Shown: positions 10,880 through 22,049 of the stretch, in pieces
How positions within the stretch are numbered: the stretch's first letter is position 1
Layout: every line of letters starts with the position of its first letter
Made by a program: the position numbers and the translations under genes
NCBI GenBank assembly: GCA_964019695.1
Contig: OZ026530.1
Span: forward strand, 35,760,835-35,824,834
From: Loripinus fragilis
Taxonomy: Eukaryota > Mollusca > Bivalvia > Lucinida > Lucinidae
Direction of reading: 5' to 3'
Length of the DNA: 64,000 bases
The notes under the pieces: generated by a model
Databases searched by the model: none
Seen by the model: only the letters and a program-made list of their open reading frames with translations
Told to the model about the DNA's origin: nothing

Positions 10880-11880
10880 GTTTCTTGTAAATGTATCTCC
10901 TCTTAAACCGTTAGAGGTAGCAACTTCAAACTTTGTAGGTGAATAGGTCACATGATGTAGAGGGAACTGGGCGACATTTCGTGTGACCTTGACCCCAAGG
11001 TCAAGGTCAAAGGTCAAATATTGTATTTTCTTGTAATTGAATCTCCTCCTTAACGGTTAGACGTAGCAACTTCAAACTTTGTAGCTGAATAGGTCACATG
11101 ATGTAGAGGGTACTGAGCAACATTTTGTGTGACCTTGACCCCAAGGTCAAGGTCAAAGGTCAAATATTGAATTTTCTTGTAAATGCATCTCTTCCTAAAC
11201 CTTTTGACGTAGCAACTTCAAACTTTGTAGCTGAAAAGGTCACATGATGTTAAGGCTACTGGGCAACATTTTGTGTGACCTTGACCCCAAGGTCAAGGTC
11301 AAAGATCAAATAATGTATTTTCTTGTAAATGTATCTCCTCCTAAACGGTTAGACCTAGCAACTTCAAACTTTGTAGCTGGATAGGTCACATGATGTAGAG
11401 GGTTCTGGGCAACATTTTGTGTGACCTTGACCCCAAGGTCAAGGTCAAAGGTCAAATATTGAATTTTCTTGTAAATGCTTCTCCTCCTAAAGCTTTTGAC
11501 GTAGTAACTTCAAACTCTGTAGGTGCATAGGTCACATGATGTAGAGGGCACTGGGCAACATTTAGTGTGACCTTGACCTATAGGTCAAGGTCAAATAATG
11601 TACTTTCTTGTAAATGCATCTTCTCCAAAACTGTTGGACGTAGCAACTTCAAACTTTGCAGGTGCAAAGGTCATATGATTTGGAGGGCACTAGACAACAT
11701 TTGGTGTAACCTTGACCCATAGGTCAAGGTCATATAGTGTATTTTTTGTAAATGCTTCTTCTCCTTAACCATTGGACATAGCAACTTCAAACTTTACAGG
11801 TGCATAGGTCATATTATGTTGAAGGTACTGAGCAGCATTTTGTGTGACCTTGACCCCAAGGTAAAGGCTATAGGTCAAAA
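10880..11880 (+). repeat. 146-bp tandem repeat rich in AGGTCA
   Basis: Landmark GTGTGACC starts at 10981, 11127, 11273, 11419 and 11565, i.e. four successive periods of exactly 146 bp, then 11704 and 11842 (139 and 138 bp). The shortening falls where one AAGGTCA block is missing. Each full unit has TGACCTTGACCCC facing AAGGTCAAGGTCAAAGGTCA, so AGGTCA half-sites stand as direct repeats spaced 0 and 1 and as everted pairs. Confidence 0.92.
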
Positions 11881-11924
11881 AGCGGGTATTTGCGATGGTG
11901 TACCATCGACTTCTGCTCTAGTTA

Positions 11925-12468
11925 TCCTTACTTTCAAGATTTTTTGAAAAAAGTAAATTTTTAAATAATTTAAAAACCGTTTTATCAAGTACATGTCACA
12001 CACACTTTAAATAATGGTATCTATAATCCCATAAATTACACGAGCGTGGCAGTTTTCAACCTGTTGCGGGTCACACTTATTTAACTTATGTGTGGCAATT
12101 ATGATTCGTCCGTATATGTAAGAACGTCAGATAGTTGGGATTGTCTCCCATCCACTGTAAAACAATGCCAAAGCTACGGGGCTGCTCGGAGCCGGGTCCA
12201 CTGACCTTATCAAAGTTTCTCCACTGATTGTTTTGGAAATATAAACAACTAATCCGAAAATCAACTTCATTTTTTAACAAGACGCACAGTTTACATTAGA
12301 AAAACGGGCCTCGATCTGCTCGCCACCGAAGCGCCATTTTCATTTTGGTGGCCCAAGACTGTAGGCGTATATGCTTTAGTCGGTAGATGCGCATCAGTTG
12401 AAATTAAACCATACATTCTATTACATACCCAGAAATTGTTAAGTATACGTATGTATAAGAATGTCTGT

Positions 12469-12507
<39 letters not shown>

Positions 12508-12779
12508 CGTTTATCTCACGGTCTGGCAAAATATAACCTTGGGCAAATTTAATCATGATGAAATATCAAAAGTATTTAAAAGTTTAACAAATATCAATGT
12601 GGGCGTCATATTCCATTAGGTCCCATCAATAATATGCATCAGACGATATTGTACAGCGTAAGTATTTACAACGAGTCCCTTTTCATCCAAACCGCGTGAA
12701 AGGCCCTTTTAACCTGCATTTGCATTTCCATGAAAACGAACTTAAATAAGTATTTTCTTATTTTTGTTTGTGTGTTTGT
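11925..12779. other. Intergenic with a (TC)n run
   Basis: A TC microsatellite occupies about 12472-12501. Otherwise no exon or repeat recognised. Confidence 0.5.
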
Positions 12780-13117
12780 GTGTTTGTGTGTTTGTTTGTT
12801 TGTTTATTTGTTTGTATTGTTGCTTTACGTCACAAGTCAAAAGCTGAGGTCATGGCGGGACGGTCAGTTCATCTAATCACCTGGGAAAGCTTGAACGAGC
12901 GGTTAACCAGTACTTCGTGCACATACTTTTGCTTGTAACTGACAAGAACCCTTCTTGAATGATTCAGCGGAAGGCAGGAGAATGACCGTATAAGTTATTT
13001 CATGATCAATCACCACGAAATTATGGGACCAGGCCGGAATCACACTCACGACCGCTGGAATTGCAGTCAGACTCGCATCTGTAGCTAGACACGTTACCAA
13101 CTGAGCTACGCGGCCCG
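12780..13117 (-). mobile_element. tRNA-derived SINE, second family, copy 1
   Basis: Read on the minus strand it starts GGGCCGCGTAGCTCAGTTGG (A box) with a B box, then a body with TCATGAAATAACTTATACGG, GAATCATTCAAGAAGGG and TTACAAGCAAAAG, and ends in a TTTG/CAAA tail after GACTTGTGACGTAAAGCAAC. It matches 37529-37860 along its length. Confidence 0.85.
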
Positions 13118-13905
13118 GTAATTAATTTTCTTATTCATCTAGAGAACGAGTGGTTCTTTTAATGGGTAGAAGAAATATTGAAATGATTATGTCACCAACT
13201 GTAAAGTCGGTAATCATCATATTTATACAGGAACATATTATGTAAAATTTGATTCTCTTGTTGTTAACGATGTTAACCTAGAGTAATAAATAATTGAATT
13301 GAAATCACGAAATAACATGCGCGGATACATGGGCCTATGGGAGTAGGGGCTTGTGGCCACAACTTTCAACAAGTCCGGATTTTGACTTCCTTTTCTGTAT
13401 ACGACGTCGGTTGACAGTAAACACAGAACAAGAAAGCATCTGTTGAACTTGAAGACACATTTTCGATTTTAAAAGTGCACAGACTTGAAAAAAATGTTTA
13501 AGATTCAGAACCTACCCGAATAATCGTGAAGGCGCAGTGACAGTGGTTTGCGCCTTAGACTCAAGATCAAATTGACCGGTTTTCGAATACAGGGCAGTTT
13601 TGATTTTACATTTATGTATTGGCTCCAATGATTGTTGAACTGAAACTCTTCCAATGCATGCCAAAGCAGAACATTTTGGGTTGTTTATTGACTCCTAATC
13701 CTTTCTGATTTTCTTACTTTTTCTAGGAATTTGCACGTAAAACGTTCCCCTAATAAGAAAATTTAAGGGATTCGCGGTGAGCACGTGCCCAACGGTATGT
13801 TGCTTACCCGCACTTGCGGTGACGGTGATCCATAGATCCAGATAAGGAAATTTTATGAGCGTAAAATTGACATTGTTTTCTTACCCATCAATTTAAACAT
13901 GTACT
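13118..13905. other. Intergenic, nothing recognised
   Basis: AT-rich with no exon-like frame. Confidence 0.45.
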
Positions 13906-13907
13906 TA

Positions 13908-13967
13908 GGGTGCTCAAAAGAACCGTCTCATTGAGACGGTAGAATGGGACGGTTCTTTTGAGCATCC
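13908..13967. repeat. AACCGTCTCATTGAGACGGT palindrome unit
   Basis: GTGCTCAAAAGAACCGTC faces GACGGTTCTTTTGAGCATC. The same palindrome appears at 43449-43491, and degenerate forms lie around 33085, 41015, 42690, 43330 and 43600. Confidence 0.8.
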
Positions 13968-14504
13968 AAAACATGATGGATGAGAAATAAAGAAAATATA
14001 TTTCTCAATACGCACTCTTATCTGGAGGCTGCAAACACTATGCTCCACCCACCTTAAGAGAAAACAAACTCATTTTGTCTGTTAATCGGATATCATCACA
14101 TTCTATCAAGGCTTATTAGTTTATTTTTAGATGGGGTTAGAAAAGGTGATCCCTTAACTAAACAATTTTATTGTATTTTAAACCATCGTTGTACTGAGCT
14201 CCCCCAACAAGTTTACAAACACTTGTCATTTCTATGGAGACGAATTTTATTTTTCCACTTCTTGAAAATTGTAGGGGTTCCCAGGTGTAATGTATTCAAA
14301 ATCCCCGCCCCTGGCACGTCAACATTTTTGGTTGAGATAAGTTGTTGTTTGTTCAGTTACCGAGTCGTCTTGTTAACATTTTTTTCATTACCGTGCCACT
14401 TTAAAGGTGACCTGTATCCATACCCAGACGCTCATACAAACTATACGACAATCGAGTATTAAACGAAAATTTGTAGTCATGTACGTACGTTGAGTGCATA
14501 ATTT

Positions 14505-14741
14505 GAGCCACGGCATGATATTTCCAACAATGTGATATGTGCGACCAGCAAAGCCTCAGATCAGCCTGCGCATATGCGCAGTCTGATCAGAGCCTTTGCT
14601 AGTCGCTTGAATATTCTACGAGTGTTAAGGTACTGGCTGAACATCATTTGGGGTGTCTAAGCTTAAAAAGAGGCTGCACAGGCTCCTCTGAGCCTACACT
14701 TGTCAAAATGTCACATTGTTGGGAATCACATGTCGCGGCTC
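14505..14741 (+). mobile_element. Palindrome-bearing MITE, family A, copy 2
   Basis: Complete copy. Ends GAGCCACGGCATGATATTTC and the inverse ATCACATGTCGCGGCTC, with inner palindrome GATCAGCCTGCGCATATGCG continuing CAGTCTGATC. Confidence 0.9.
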
Positions 14742-14896
14742 AAGTTTGAAAGTCGCATATATAGTGTTCGTTTGTGGTAGGTGCATAATAAAAAGCAATG
14801 TGCACACTTACATTATCTTATTTCTTTTTACACACCTTTATAAAAATTAAATATCTAGTATAGTATCTTAAATTCTAAGACATTTTTTCTATGCTT

Positions 14897-14970
14897 AGTA
14901 CTGGTTCAACCCAAGAAGACCCGTCCCAACTTGACTGAAAATATGTTGACTGGGACGTAAGAATTCTTTA
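14897..14970 (+). repeat. SINE 3' fragment
   Basis: GCTTAGTACTGGTTCAACCC and TTGACTGGGACGTAAGAATT match the 3' body of the SINE family at 2795 and 49045. The tRNA-like head is absent. Confidence 0.65.
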
Positions 14971-16434
14971 ATTCCATTAGTTTCTTTTTTATTTTTCTCT
15001 ATTCAATAATGCAGCAGTATTTCCACATGGAGACATTTACGCGTATGGATATCATTTCAATTTGACCACGGTCTGCTCTTCGATGTATAAGCAATGATCC
15101 CCTCTTCTAAATCCCAGACCACGCAAAAATCTAGATTCCAGAGACTCTTTACTCTTGTTCACAAATACACATGTAGTCGATGGTGTGCCCTTTTGTACGG
15201 ATTTAAGTTTGTTGATCTTTATATTTTAATGTTTATTCAGCAGCAATTTTGAGATAATCGTGTTTAAGCAAGAAAAGAAGCACTCATAAGGCGCTTTGGT
15301 GGGTCATGCGCTGTTTGAATCACTAAACGCCGGGATCTCAGTGAGGCATTCGTTGTCTCCAACTCACCATCAGTACCAACATAAAGATGGGAGAAATAAA
15401 ACATAAGGTTTACGTTCATCTCATAATCAAGCAGGCCCTCGTGGAAAAATGGCGGTTTTCTGGTAAATATTGTACCCGAGTCTGCGTGTAGTCATCCACT
15501 CAAAGAGTCGTTATCTCATCAAGAAGCGAGTTGGGCGTACAGAAGTGACAGCTAATCTTTTGAATAAACTTCTTGTATGAGCAAAATTTTGACGCGTAAC
15601 GCGAAATTTCCCGTGCTGTACGTGCAAATACTGAGGCCCATAATGCTGGACGAACAGACTAATTGACCCTACAAAGTCTACCCGACACCCCCTCCCCCAA
15701 ACCTGAAACATCTCTTAAACGAACCACGTTTGGTTTACGCCTTGAATCCAGAATTTAAAGACTTTGGATACGATTTGTAGTAATTCGTGAACACTTAACT
15801 GTTTGCATGCTTTCGAGATTTGGTTGTCGTTTGCTGACTTTTTCAAAATCAACTTTTTCCCAAAATATATTTCAGGAGCACTCCCAGAGTGCCAAACGGT
15901 TTGGTTCCAGATCAGGGTCGGCATTCTAGGTCCAATCCGTTTGCAAAGTATATTAGCAGACGGCACAAGTCGCCGTTAGCAAGGAAAAAAATATTGTGCA
16001 CCAAATACTACATGCATTTGGAGGTTTCAGTCGCAAAATCCATGGACCCATCCGTATATATCCGAGAGGACAGTGACTAGAGAATAAAAGCCCAAAACTA
16101 AAAAAAGCCCTGGCTGCCTTTTCTGTTCTAGTGGAAAGGCCCGTTTCGCTTACACTGGCCAATGAGCTGTCAGGTTCTGAATGGGCTCTTGAGTTGGGCT
16201 ATTCAACTGCCCAAGCAGGGTCTGACTCTTTGACACTAAGGTCAAGTTTAACAACAATATGTAAAAATCTGAAAACCCTATTTGAAAGACCATCTCAACG
16301 GGCATTTTTGTGATACAACGTCAACATATTTATTTTTAATAAATGACTATCTTTCTTCTTCCAAAACACGTGAAAACGGATTGTCTTAATAGTAAATTAA
16401 GCATTTTCTTGTAAACAATCTATATTTTTCATGC
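14971..16434. other. Intergenic, nothing recognised
   Basis: Several overlapping short frames on both strands at 15.5-16.3 kb have no domain, signal or splice support. Confidence 0.45.
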
Positions 16435-16700
16435 GCGGATCCAGAAAGTTTTTTTTATTTGAAGAGGGGAGGGAGGATCCAAGTACCACTATGACTTTGC
16501 CATCATCGGCCCGCCAGGGAAACGCCATTGAATGGCGTTTCGCTGGCGTTCCGATGATGACCCAGCATTGAATGCTGGCTTGGTAGCTTTGCGATTTTTC
16601 ATGGGATCCGGACCTATATTGCTAGAAACCCCTATATTTTTTGTGTTTTTACGTGGGGGGGGGGGGGTCCGGAATCCCCGACCCCCCTCTGGATAAGCGC
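16435..16700 (+). repeat. Hairpin repeat, 'GGATCC' family, copy 2
   Basis: Starts GCGCGGATCCAGAAAG. The central hairpin at 16503-16560 has arms ATCATCGGCCCGCCAG and CTGGCGTTCCGATGAT, and the copy ends with a long G-run and CCCCCTCTGGAT. Confidence 0.85.
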
Positions 16701-17199
16701 AAGTTTTGATATTTGCAAAATTAGGCAAATGCTCTATCATCTATCATATAAATCAACAGCAAACGTCATTGGTGCCTTAAATGGCGGATCCATATCCCCA
16801 CAATACATTCGTCGTTAGCTGTTGACTGGAGCATAAAAATCAAACCATCCAACCAACCAACAATACACTCGTCGGGATCATTGTTGCATGGCCGTACATG
16901 TATCTCCCATTACACACAGTACGCACGTGCGTAATGTAAAAATTACACACATTCAATGTAGATCTTCAAATATGGGCATAAGTGCTTCTTCTACAATAAG
17001 GGTATGCTTTTAAAGGAAAGAATTCGTTCCTTCTATAAGCAAATTCTTTCCTGTAAGAGAAGTCTCCATTTTTAAAAGGGACGAAACTACTGTTAGTTTC
17101 AGTTTTCTCCGTTCCATGTGCGTAATATATTCAAGCTTGTTACTGAATTGTGAGGCTGGCAGGGCGAAACCTAAGAGCCTATGTCTATAAAAGTCAACC

Positions 17200-17485
17200 A
17201 TGGGCGGATCCAGAGGGCGCAGGGGGTCAGGACCCATCCCCCACTACTGGAAAATCACACAAATATAGGGTTCCACTGCAATACTGGTCCAGATACCTTA
17301 CAAAATCATAAAGCTACCAAGCCAGCAGTCAATGTTGGGTCAGCATAGGCCTGCCAGCGAAACGCCATTTAAATGGCATTTTGCTAGCGGGCCGATGATC
17401 GCCCGATTATAGTGGTGTTTGGATCCTCTCTCCCCTCATCAACTAAATCACCCGTCTGACAATACATTCTGGATCCACGCATGCA
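17200..17485 (-). repeat. Hairpin repeat, 'GGATCC' family, copy 3
   Basis: Inverted relative to the copy at 16435. GGCGGATCCAGAGGGCG opens it, the hairpin with CCAGCGAAACGCCATTTAAA spans about 17345-17405, and TTCTGGATCCACGCATGC closes it. The two inverted copies are about 0.8 kb apart. Confidence 0.85.
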
Positions 17486-18155
17486 GACTGACTATCACTT
17501 GGTAATTTTTTTTGTAGGAAAGATGCATGACATACACGCCTAACGTGCATTACTGACTTTCTGTAAGAGCACTGCAGTGACCAGCTAATTATTCCAGTCC
17601 GCCATATCATGTGAGCACATTGAGGATTTCTTTTAAGGCTGCCGGGTGCGCAATAGACCCTAGACTTGCAACAATTTGCAGCAGCTTGGCCGGACGTTAC
17701 CAAAAGAATGACGACGGATACCAAAGGCGTTAATGTGTCATATAATCGCTTACAATGTCCAGAAGGTGTCGCGCATGCATCTATGGTCGTTGTGCATGGA
17801 CTGGATACTGGTCGCCATTGCGTGTAAACGTCCCCTATGCTACTGCAGGTTTGTTTCTTTCTACTTGAATTTGGTGGATGCTTGGGTACATGTATTATCC
17901 ATAAAAAGTAAAATCCCTGATTAGACGGATCATCATAAGAATTCTATTCTGGGTTATAACTGTTTACAAATATTTCTCTGATTGTTTCTTTACTTTTCGT
18001 TTGGAACTGCTATTGTCGTATATATACAGAAACAAAAGTGCCAAGTGACCCTTTACCGATCGCCTCAGTTTTCTTTAAGCTTCTTATACATTTAATACAT
18101 GTATATAGGTATCAACTGAAAATTGGCCAAACCCTATCCACCCCGGACTGGGATC
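17486..18155. other. Intergenic, nothing recognised
   Basis: Left flank of the LTR element; no exon supported. Confidence 0.45.
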
Positions 18156-18160
18156 TAGTT
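18156..18160. repeat. Left 5-bp target duplication TAGTT
   Basis: TAGTT here and at 22248-22252 directly flank the two LTRs. Confidence 0.9.
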
Positions 18161-18342
18161 TGTTAGTATTTATATTTATATATGGAAAATTACTCTTTAA
18201 CATGTTTAATCTATTGCTATGTTTGAGTTAAAGTTACTGTTCAACTGTGACGTCATGACGTCATAGCAACAACGTTATTAGTGACGCTATGTTATTGTAT
18301 GTTGCACTGATGTAATAAACTAGTATTTAGTTGAGTTTAATA
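18161..18342 (+). repeat. 5' LTR
   Basis: 182 bp, from TGTTAGTATTTATATT to GAGTTTAATA. Relative to the right LTR it lacks a block containing AATAAA. It carries two adjacent CRE octamers (18248-18263). Confidence 0.92.
18248..18263 (+). promoter_or_regulatory. Tandem CRE octamers in LTR
   Basis: TGACGTCATGACGTCA is two abutting TGACGTCA sites. In the right LTR (22137-22152) the first is intact and the second ends in G. CRE sites bind CREB/ATF bZIP factors; use as an LTR promoter element is inference. Confidence 0.6.
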
Positions 18343-18343
18343 A

Positions 18344-18357
18344 TGGTAGTAGAGCGT
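18344..18357 (+). other. Candidate primer-binding site
   Basis: TGGTAGTAGAGCGT follows the left LTR after one base. A TGGT start is expected for complementarity to a tRNA 3' end (..ACCA). The tRNA was not identified with certainty; Leu-type is possible. Confidence 0.6.
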
Positions 18358-18698
18358 AAATACAGTCCTCCAGTGTGGGAGAAGTTGATTGACAGTGTGA
18401 TCGTATTGTGAGAAGGGAAGATACAAAGTGGAAGCAGAGAAAACATTAGCTAAATGTTACAGTTTATCTTCTAATGGATAGAACTGCGTTTACACAGTGA
18501 GTAATTAGACGATCATTACATTTTGGAATAAAGAAACTTCATGAAGAGCAGCTATTTGAAACATGTGATGCAGACAGATTCAGAATGAAACACTGATCTA
18601 AAAAAAAAATATCTAGCTGAATATGATGATGGAAATGAAAATAAGTCCACCAGATTGTGTTCTAAATCATATGAGCTTTACAAGCTACAGTTTCTGGC

Positions 18699-19538
18699 AT
18701 GGCGAGAAGTAACATATATCTGCAAGTCCAAACAGGGTATTGTAATTGCTTATCCCTACCTGAAAATGAGGAATTTCACATAAAAGAGAAAGTTTTCAGT
18801 TTGGTAAGTTTAGATGACTTGAAAAAGGAGGATAGCTTGGATATTCTAATTCAGTTTCTGGATAAGCATCTGAAAAAGGATGATTTATCTGACGATATAG
18901 AGAAGTTTGAAGAGTTTGATGACTGTCAAAGGGCTGAGGGACAAAGTATTACAGAGTTTATTGATTCTTTTGATTAAAAGTATAGGAGAATTGAGAAACT
19001 AAATATGAAGATACCATCAGAGATACTTGCATTCAAGCTAATAAAGTAAGCAAATATAAAACTGCTGGTTTTGACTGGACTGAATTATGAGAGAAGAGAA
19101 ACTTTGTATGAGGATGCGAAAAAATCACTGAGGAAGTTTTTAGGGGATGTCCATAAAGGGAGTAAACATTTAGCATCAGGCGGCAAATGTCACGGCAGTA
19201 AAAATTTAGTGGCAGGTGATGATTTAGAGCAAGAATGTATAGAGAAACAAGAAGAGGCACTTTTAGCAGCTGGCTATGTAGAACAGTCTCGTAAGAACAG
19301 AACATGGAATTTTAGCAGGTGCGGATATAATGGTCAGACTAGTGGTATGTCACTCATCAGAAAGAAGAAGAATCCAGTACGGTCAAATGGAAGACCATTA
19401 GCTTGTAGATCTTGTGGGTCATACAGACATCTTGTGAGGGAATGCCTAGATAGTTGGGAGAATATAATGTCTACAATAGATACTAGACTGTGTAGAAGAG
19501 GAGCGTATAGTGTTGTTAACTGGAAGCAATTTAGGTGA
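18699..19538 (+). pseudogene. gag remnant with CCHC zinc knuckle
   Basis: A single frame broken by two in-frame TAA codons (18975-18977 and 19047-19049). The first part ends with a segment containing GQSITEFIDSFD, the second begins VLTGLNYERRETLYEDAKKS, and both read like the UBN2/retrotransposon gag module of Copia-type elements. Near the C-terminus, CRSCGSYRHLVREC gives the spacing C-x2-C-x4-H-x4-C of a nucleic-acid-binding zinc knuckle. The product would package element RNA into particles. With two nonsense codons it cannot yield a full Gag. The start at 18699 is the first ATG of this frame. Confidence 0.85.
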
Positions 19539-19569
19539 TTGGCAACAAGATATGGATTTGGGAAACCAT

Positions 19570-20106
19570 GCAATAATAGACAGTAGCACAGTGTGGGAAG
19601 TAATGGCTTGATGGTTATATAGATTCATTAGATCAAAGTGACAAGAGAAACATACAGCAAGCCGCAAGTAGAAGGATGTTCGTGTTTGGAGGAAGAAACC
19701 AATTGAGATCTGATGGTGAATTCTGTCTTCCAGCAGAGATTGTTGGAAAAGAAGTAAGGATCAATCAGACATTCCATTGCTTATTTCTCAAAATACCATG
19801 AAAACAGCTGGTGTAAAGATGAACCTAGAAAATGACACAGCCACCATATTCGGGAAAGAAGTAACTTTGAATTTAACAGCATCAGGTCATTATAGTGTTC
19901 CTATCAATAGAACAAGGAAAAAAATGGTTACCAAGGTATTAGATACAGGAAAGGAAGTGGCTATAAACAAGTGCAATCCACAACAAGAAAAACAGAAGAG
20001 AGCCCTGAATGATAAAGTATTGTATAACATGAATATTGAGGATAACCATGTGAAAATAGATAGACGGGATCAACTGAGTATGAGGAAGACTTTGATTGTG
20101 AGATAG
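19570..20106 (+). pseudogene. pol fragment, retropepsin-like region
   Basis: Starts with AIIDSSTVWEV, which sits where the catalytic D-S/T-G of a retropepsin is expected but has Ser in place of Gly. An in-frame stop follows (AA then TGG TGA-type break near 19610). The next segment contains YIDSLDQSDK, MFVFGGRNQLRSDGEFCLPA and, after a frameshift near 19770, DIPLLISQNTMKTAG and LENDTATIFG. This order matches the protease region of Pol in LTR elements of marine invertebrates. The frame ends in the short stretch before the nested insertion at 20137. No RT follows. Confidence 0.7.
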
Positions 20107-20136
20107 ATAAGCAACTTAGAAATGAAAAATACACTA

Positions 20137-20927
20137 AACTCCAGCTGTTAAGTTTTTAGACTTAATTTTTTGCAATAACTTTTTTATCTTCAATTTTAGC
20201 AAATGGTGTTCCCGATGAAAAGTATTCGTGCTCGCGATGAAAAGTATTCAGGAACATCTCTGCCAACTTCTCCAAATCGTTCCAACACCCTAGATGCTGC
20301 AGGTTCCTCTGTGCTTAGATGCACACTTTGGACATTTTAAGCAAAGCGCAAATAAACCAAGTCTAACATGTCAGTCAAAAAGTTACATTGCCCCGCCCTA
20401 ATTCAATTACAAAAGCGATGGATGGCTAGTTCGAATATAATAGAAATCGCGCCTAAATCGCTTTTTCGTTAAGCTAGTAGTTTCATCTCAAAACTGTTCA
20501 TTTCATTGCACGTGCATAAGAGGAAAATTGCACGTCATGCGATAACCCAGCCTTTGTTCCTACAAATGACCCTGCTTTAAGTTGATCTTGCATATGCAGG
20601 TAAATTCTGAGAATTTTAACTGCAGTTTTATGTTATGCACAGCCTTAGTGAAGAACGGGATATGAACCGCTTCCGAAAATGTTTTGAAACTACCCCTTTC
20701 TGAATTATACCTGTCATTAAAATACTTAGAAATTTAGGACGAAATCAATATATTGCAAAATTTTCATCTATATACACAGAAATCTGTTTGCGCCACAAAC
20801 ACAAGACCTTTTGGAGAAGTTGGCGGAAAGTCTCCTCTACAACTTTCATCGCGAACACATTTTGCTAAATGTGAAGATAAAAAAGTTATTGCGAAAAAAT
20901 AAGTCTAAAAACTTAACAGCTGGAGTT
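20137..20927. mobile_element. Nested TIR element, TA target, copy 1
   Basis: 791 bp with long terminal inverted repeats starting AACTCCAGCTGTTAAGTTTT. The left arm is matched by the complement of the right arm for over 100 bp with mismatches. TA lies outside at both ends (20135-20136, 20928-20929), as in Tc1/mariner-like insertions. No transposase is encoded, so it is non-autonomous. It interrupts the pol remnant, so it inserted after the LTR element. A second copy is at 34874-35655. Confidence 0.9.
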
Positions 20928-21508
20928 TAGATTTGTGTGTGTTAAACAAAACTCTGAAGCAGGAGGCAAGTATTTAAACTGTCAAGGTGGAAAGAAACTA
21001 TGGTTAGATCCGTGAATGAGAATATTTTAGGATAATGAGGATTTTGTTGTGAGAAAAAAAGCCACGATATCATTCAACAATGAGCTGAAATTTCAGGGTC
21101 TCAAGAGGTGCAGAGAAAGGAATTAAACGATAAACTAAAAACAGACATCTTTAGCAGTGACTTTGACTGCATGAGATCAAAGATGGAATTCATGCAAATA
21201 AGAAAGGGATTGGCGAAAGAAAAGAGAAATATGTGAAGAATTATTATGATAATGGGAATAAGACTCAATTAGACCCAACATTTTGAAAAAAAATGCTATT
21301 TTACAGACTAGCAATAGATTGAGACTGTATGTGATACAGAGTAAATTACAAACAAGGTTACACTTACTGAGTGAATTCAAAGATCATTGGACTGGGTTAG
21401 AAGATTTCTATCATAAACTTAATTGATTATTGGAAAAAGCTGAATTTAAAGTTATTACTATAGGCCAAGATTTTGATAAAAAAGTTAAAATTCACTGTCA
21501 CAGAGAAC

Positions 21509-21556
<48 letters not shown>

Positions 21557-22049
21557 GAGAGTAAGAAGATGAATAGTTTAGTTTTTGGAAAAAAACATGA
21601 AATTGGTGTGATGGATTTGTAATATGAATCAACAAGAAATTTGTGACATGAAATTTCAGGACTTAAAAAAATTGTGTTATCAAAGAATGCATGTAGATAT
21701 GTGTGATGATACATTTCATGTGATATTAGTTTATCAGAATGAGCATGTAATGACAACTCTAGTTTAATAAAGTGATATCTAATTGAATTAATGCATATAT
21801 TATTTTTCTGATAGTAAAATTTCATTGAGTAAAAGTGCAAATTTAATTGAATTTTTACCAATTGTTCAAAAAAATAGCCGAGGAGTATTTGTGCCAATGG
21901 TGATGTAAAGATCTCATTAACATTGATCCTAATGCTACTTTTCAAAAGTTTTATTCCTTACTTACAATTACTTTTAAGAAATTTAATTTCCAATCATATT
22001 TTATACTAACTATTCAAAAGAACAGAAAAAGAAAAGAAAATATAATTAA
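20928..22049 (+). other. LTR-element 3' interior, decayed
   Basis: No RT or integrase motif could be read in any frame. Contains a (GA)n run at about 21510-21557 and, at about 22022-22040, a purine-rich GAAAAAGAAAAGAAAA tract suitable as a polypurine tract. Confidence 0.6.
21510..21557. repeat. (GA)n microsatellite
   Basis: Nearly pure GAGA run inside the LTR element. It produces a poly-(SL) artefact frame on the minus strand. Confidence 0.95.

Larger units (their letters stand above)
10711..11924 (+). mobile_element. Pearl/Helentron-like element with tandem core
   Basis: The left end carries ATACCCGCTTTTT, and its exact complement AAAAAGCGGGTAT lies near the right end, forming 13-bp subterminal inverted repeats. 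The right end finishes with a short hairpin, CGATGGTGTACCATCG, and then ACTTCTGCTCTAG. Inside are a CCGT microsatellite (10767-10877) and a tandem core (about 10880-11880). Subterminal inverted repeats, a 3' hairpin, a microsatellite and a tandem core are the layout of bivalve 'pearl' and Helentron-type non-autonomous elements; class assignment is inference. No Rep/helicase protein is present. Confidence 0.7.

Noticed and set aside
10748..11017. 89-codon minus-strand ORF rich in DGRT/DRRT
   Set aside because: Produced by the CCGT microsatellite and tandem core.
10711..11924. CRISPR-like array
   Set aside because: 146-bp units without unique spacers in an animal genome; a tandem repeat in a transposon.
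16489..16740. ORFs with RTPPPPRK/GPDPLRPLDPP wording
   Set aside because: Translations of the GGATCC-family repeat, recurring wherever the repeat does.
21427..21945. 172-codon minus-strand ORF, longest in its area
   Set aside because: Runs through a (GA)n array (Ser-Leu repeat) inside an LTR element; no domain.
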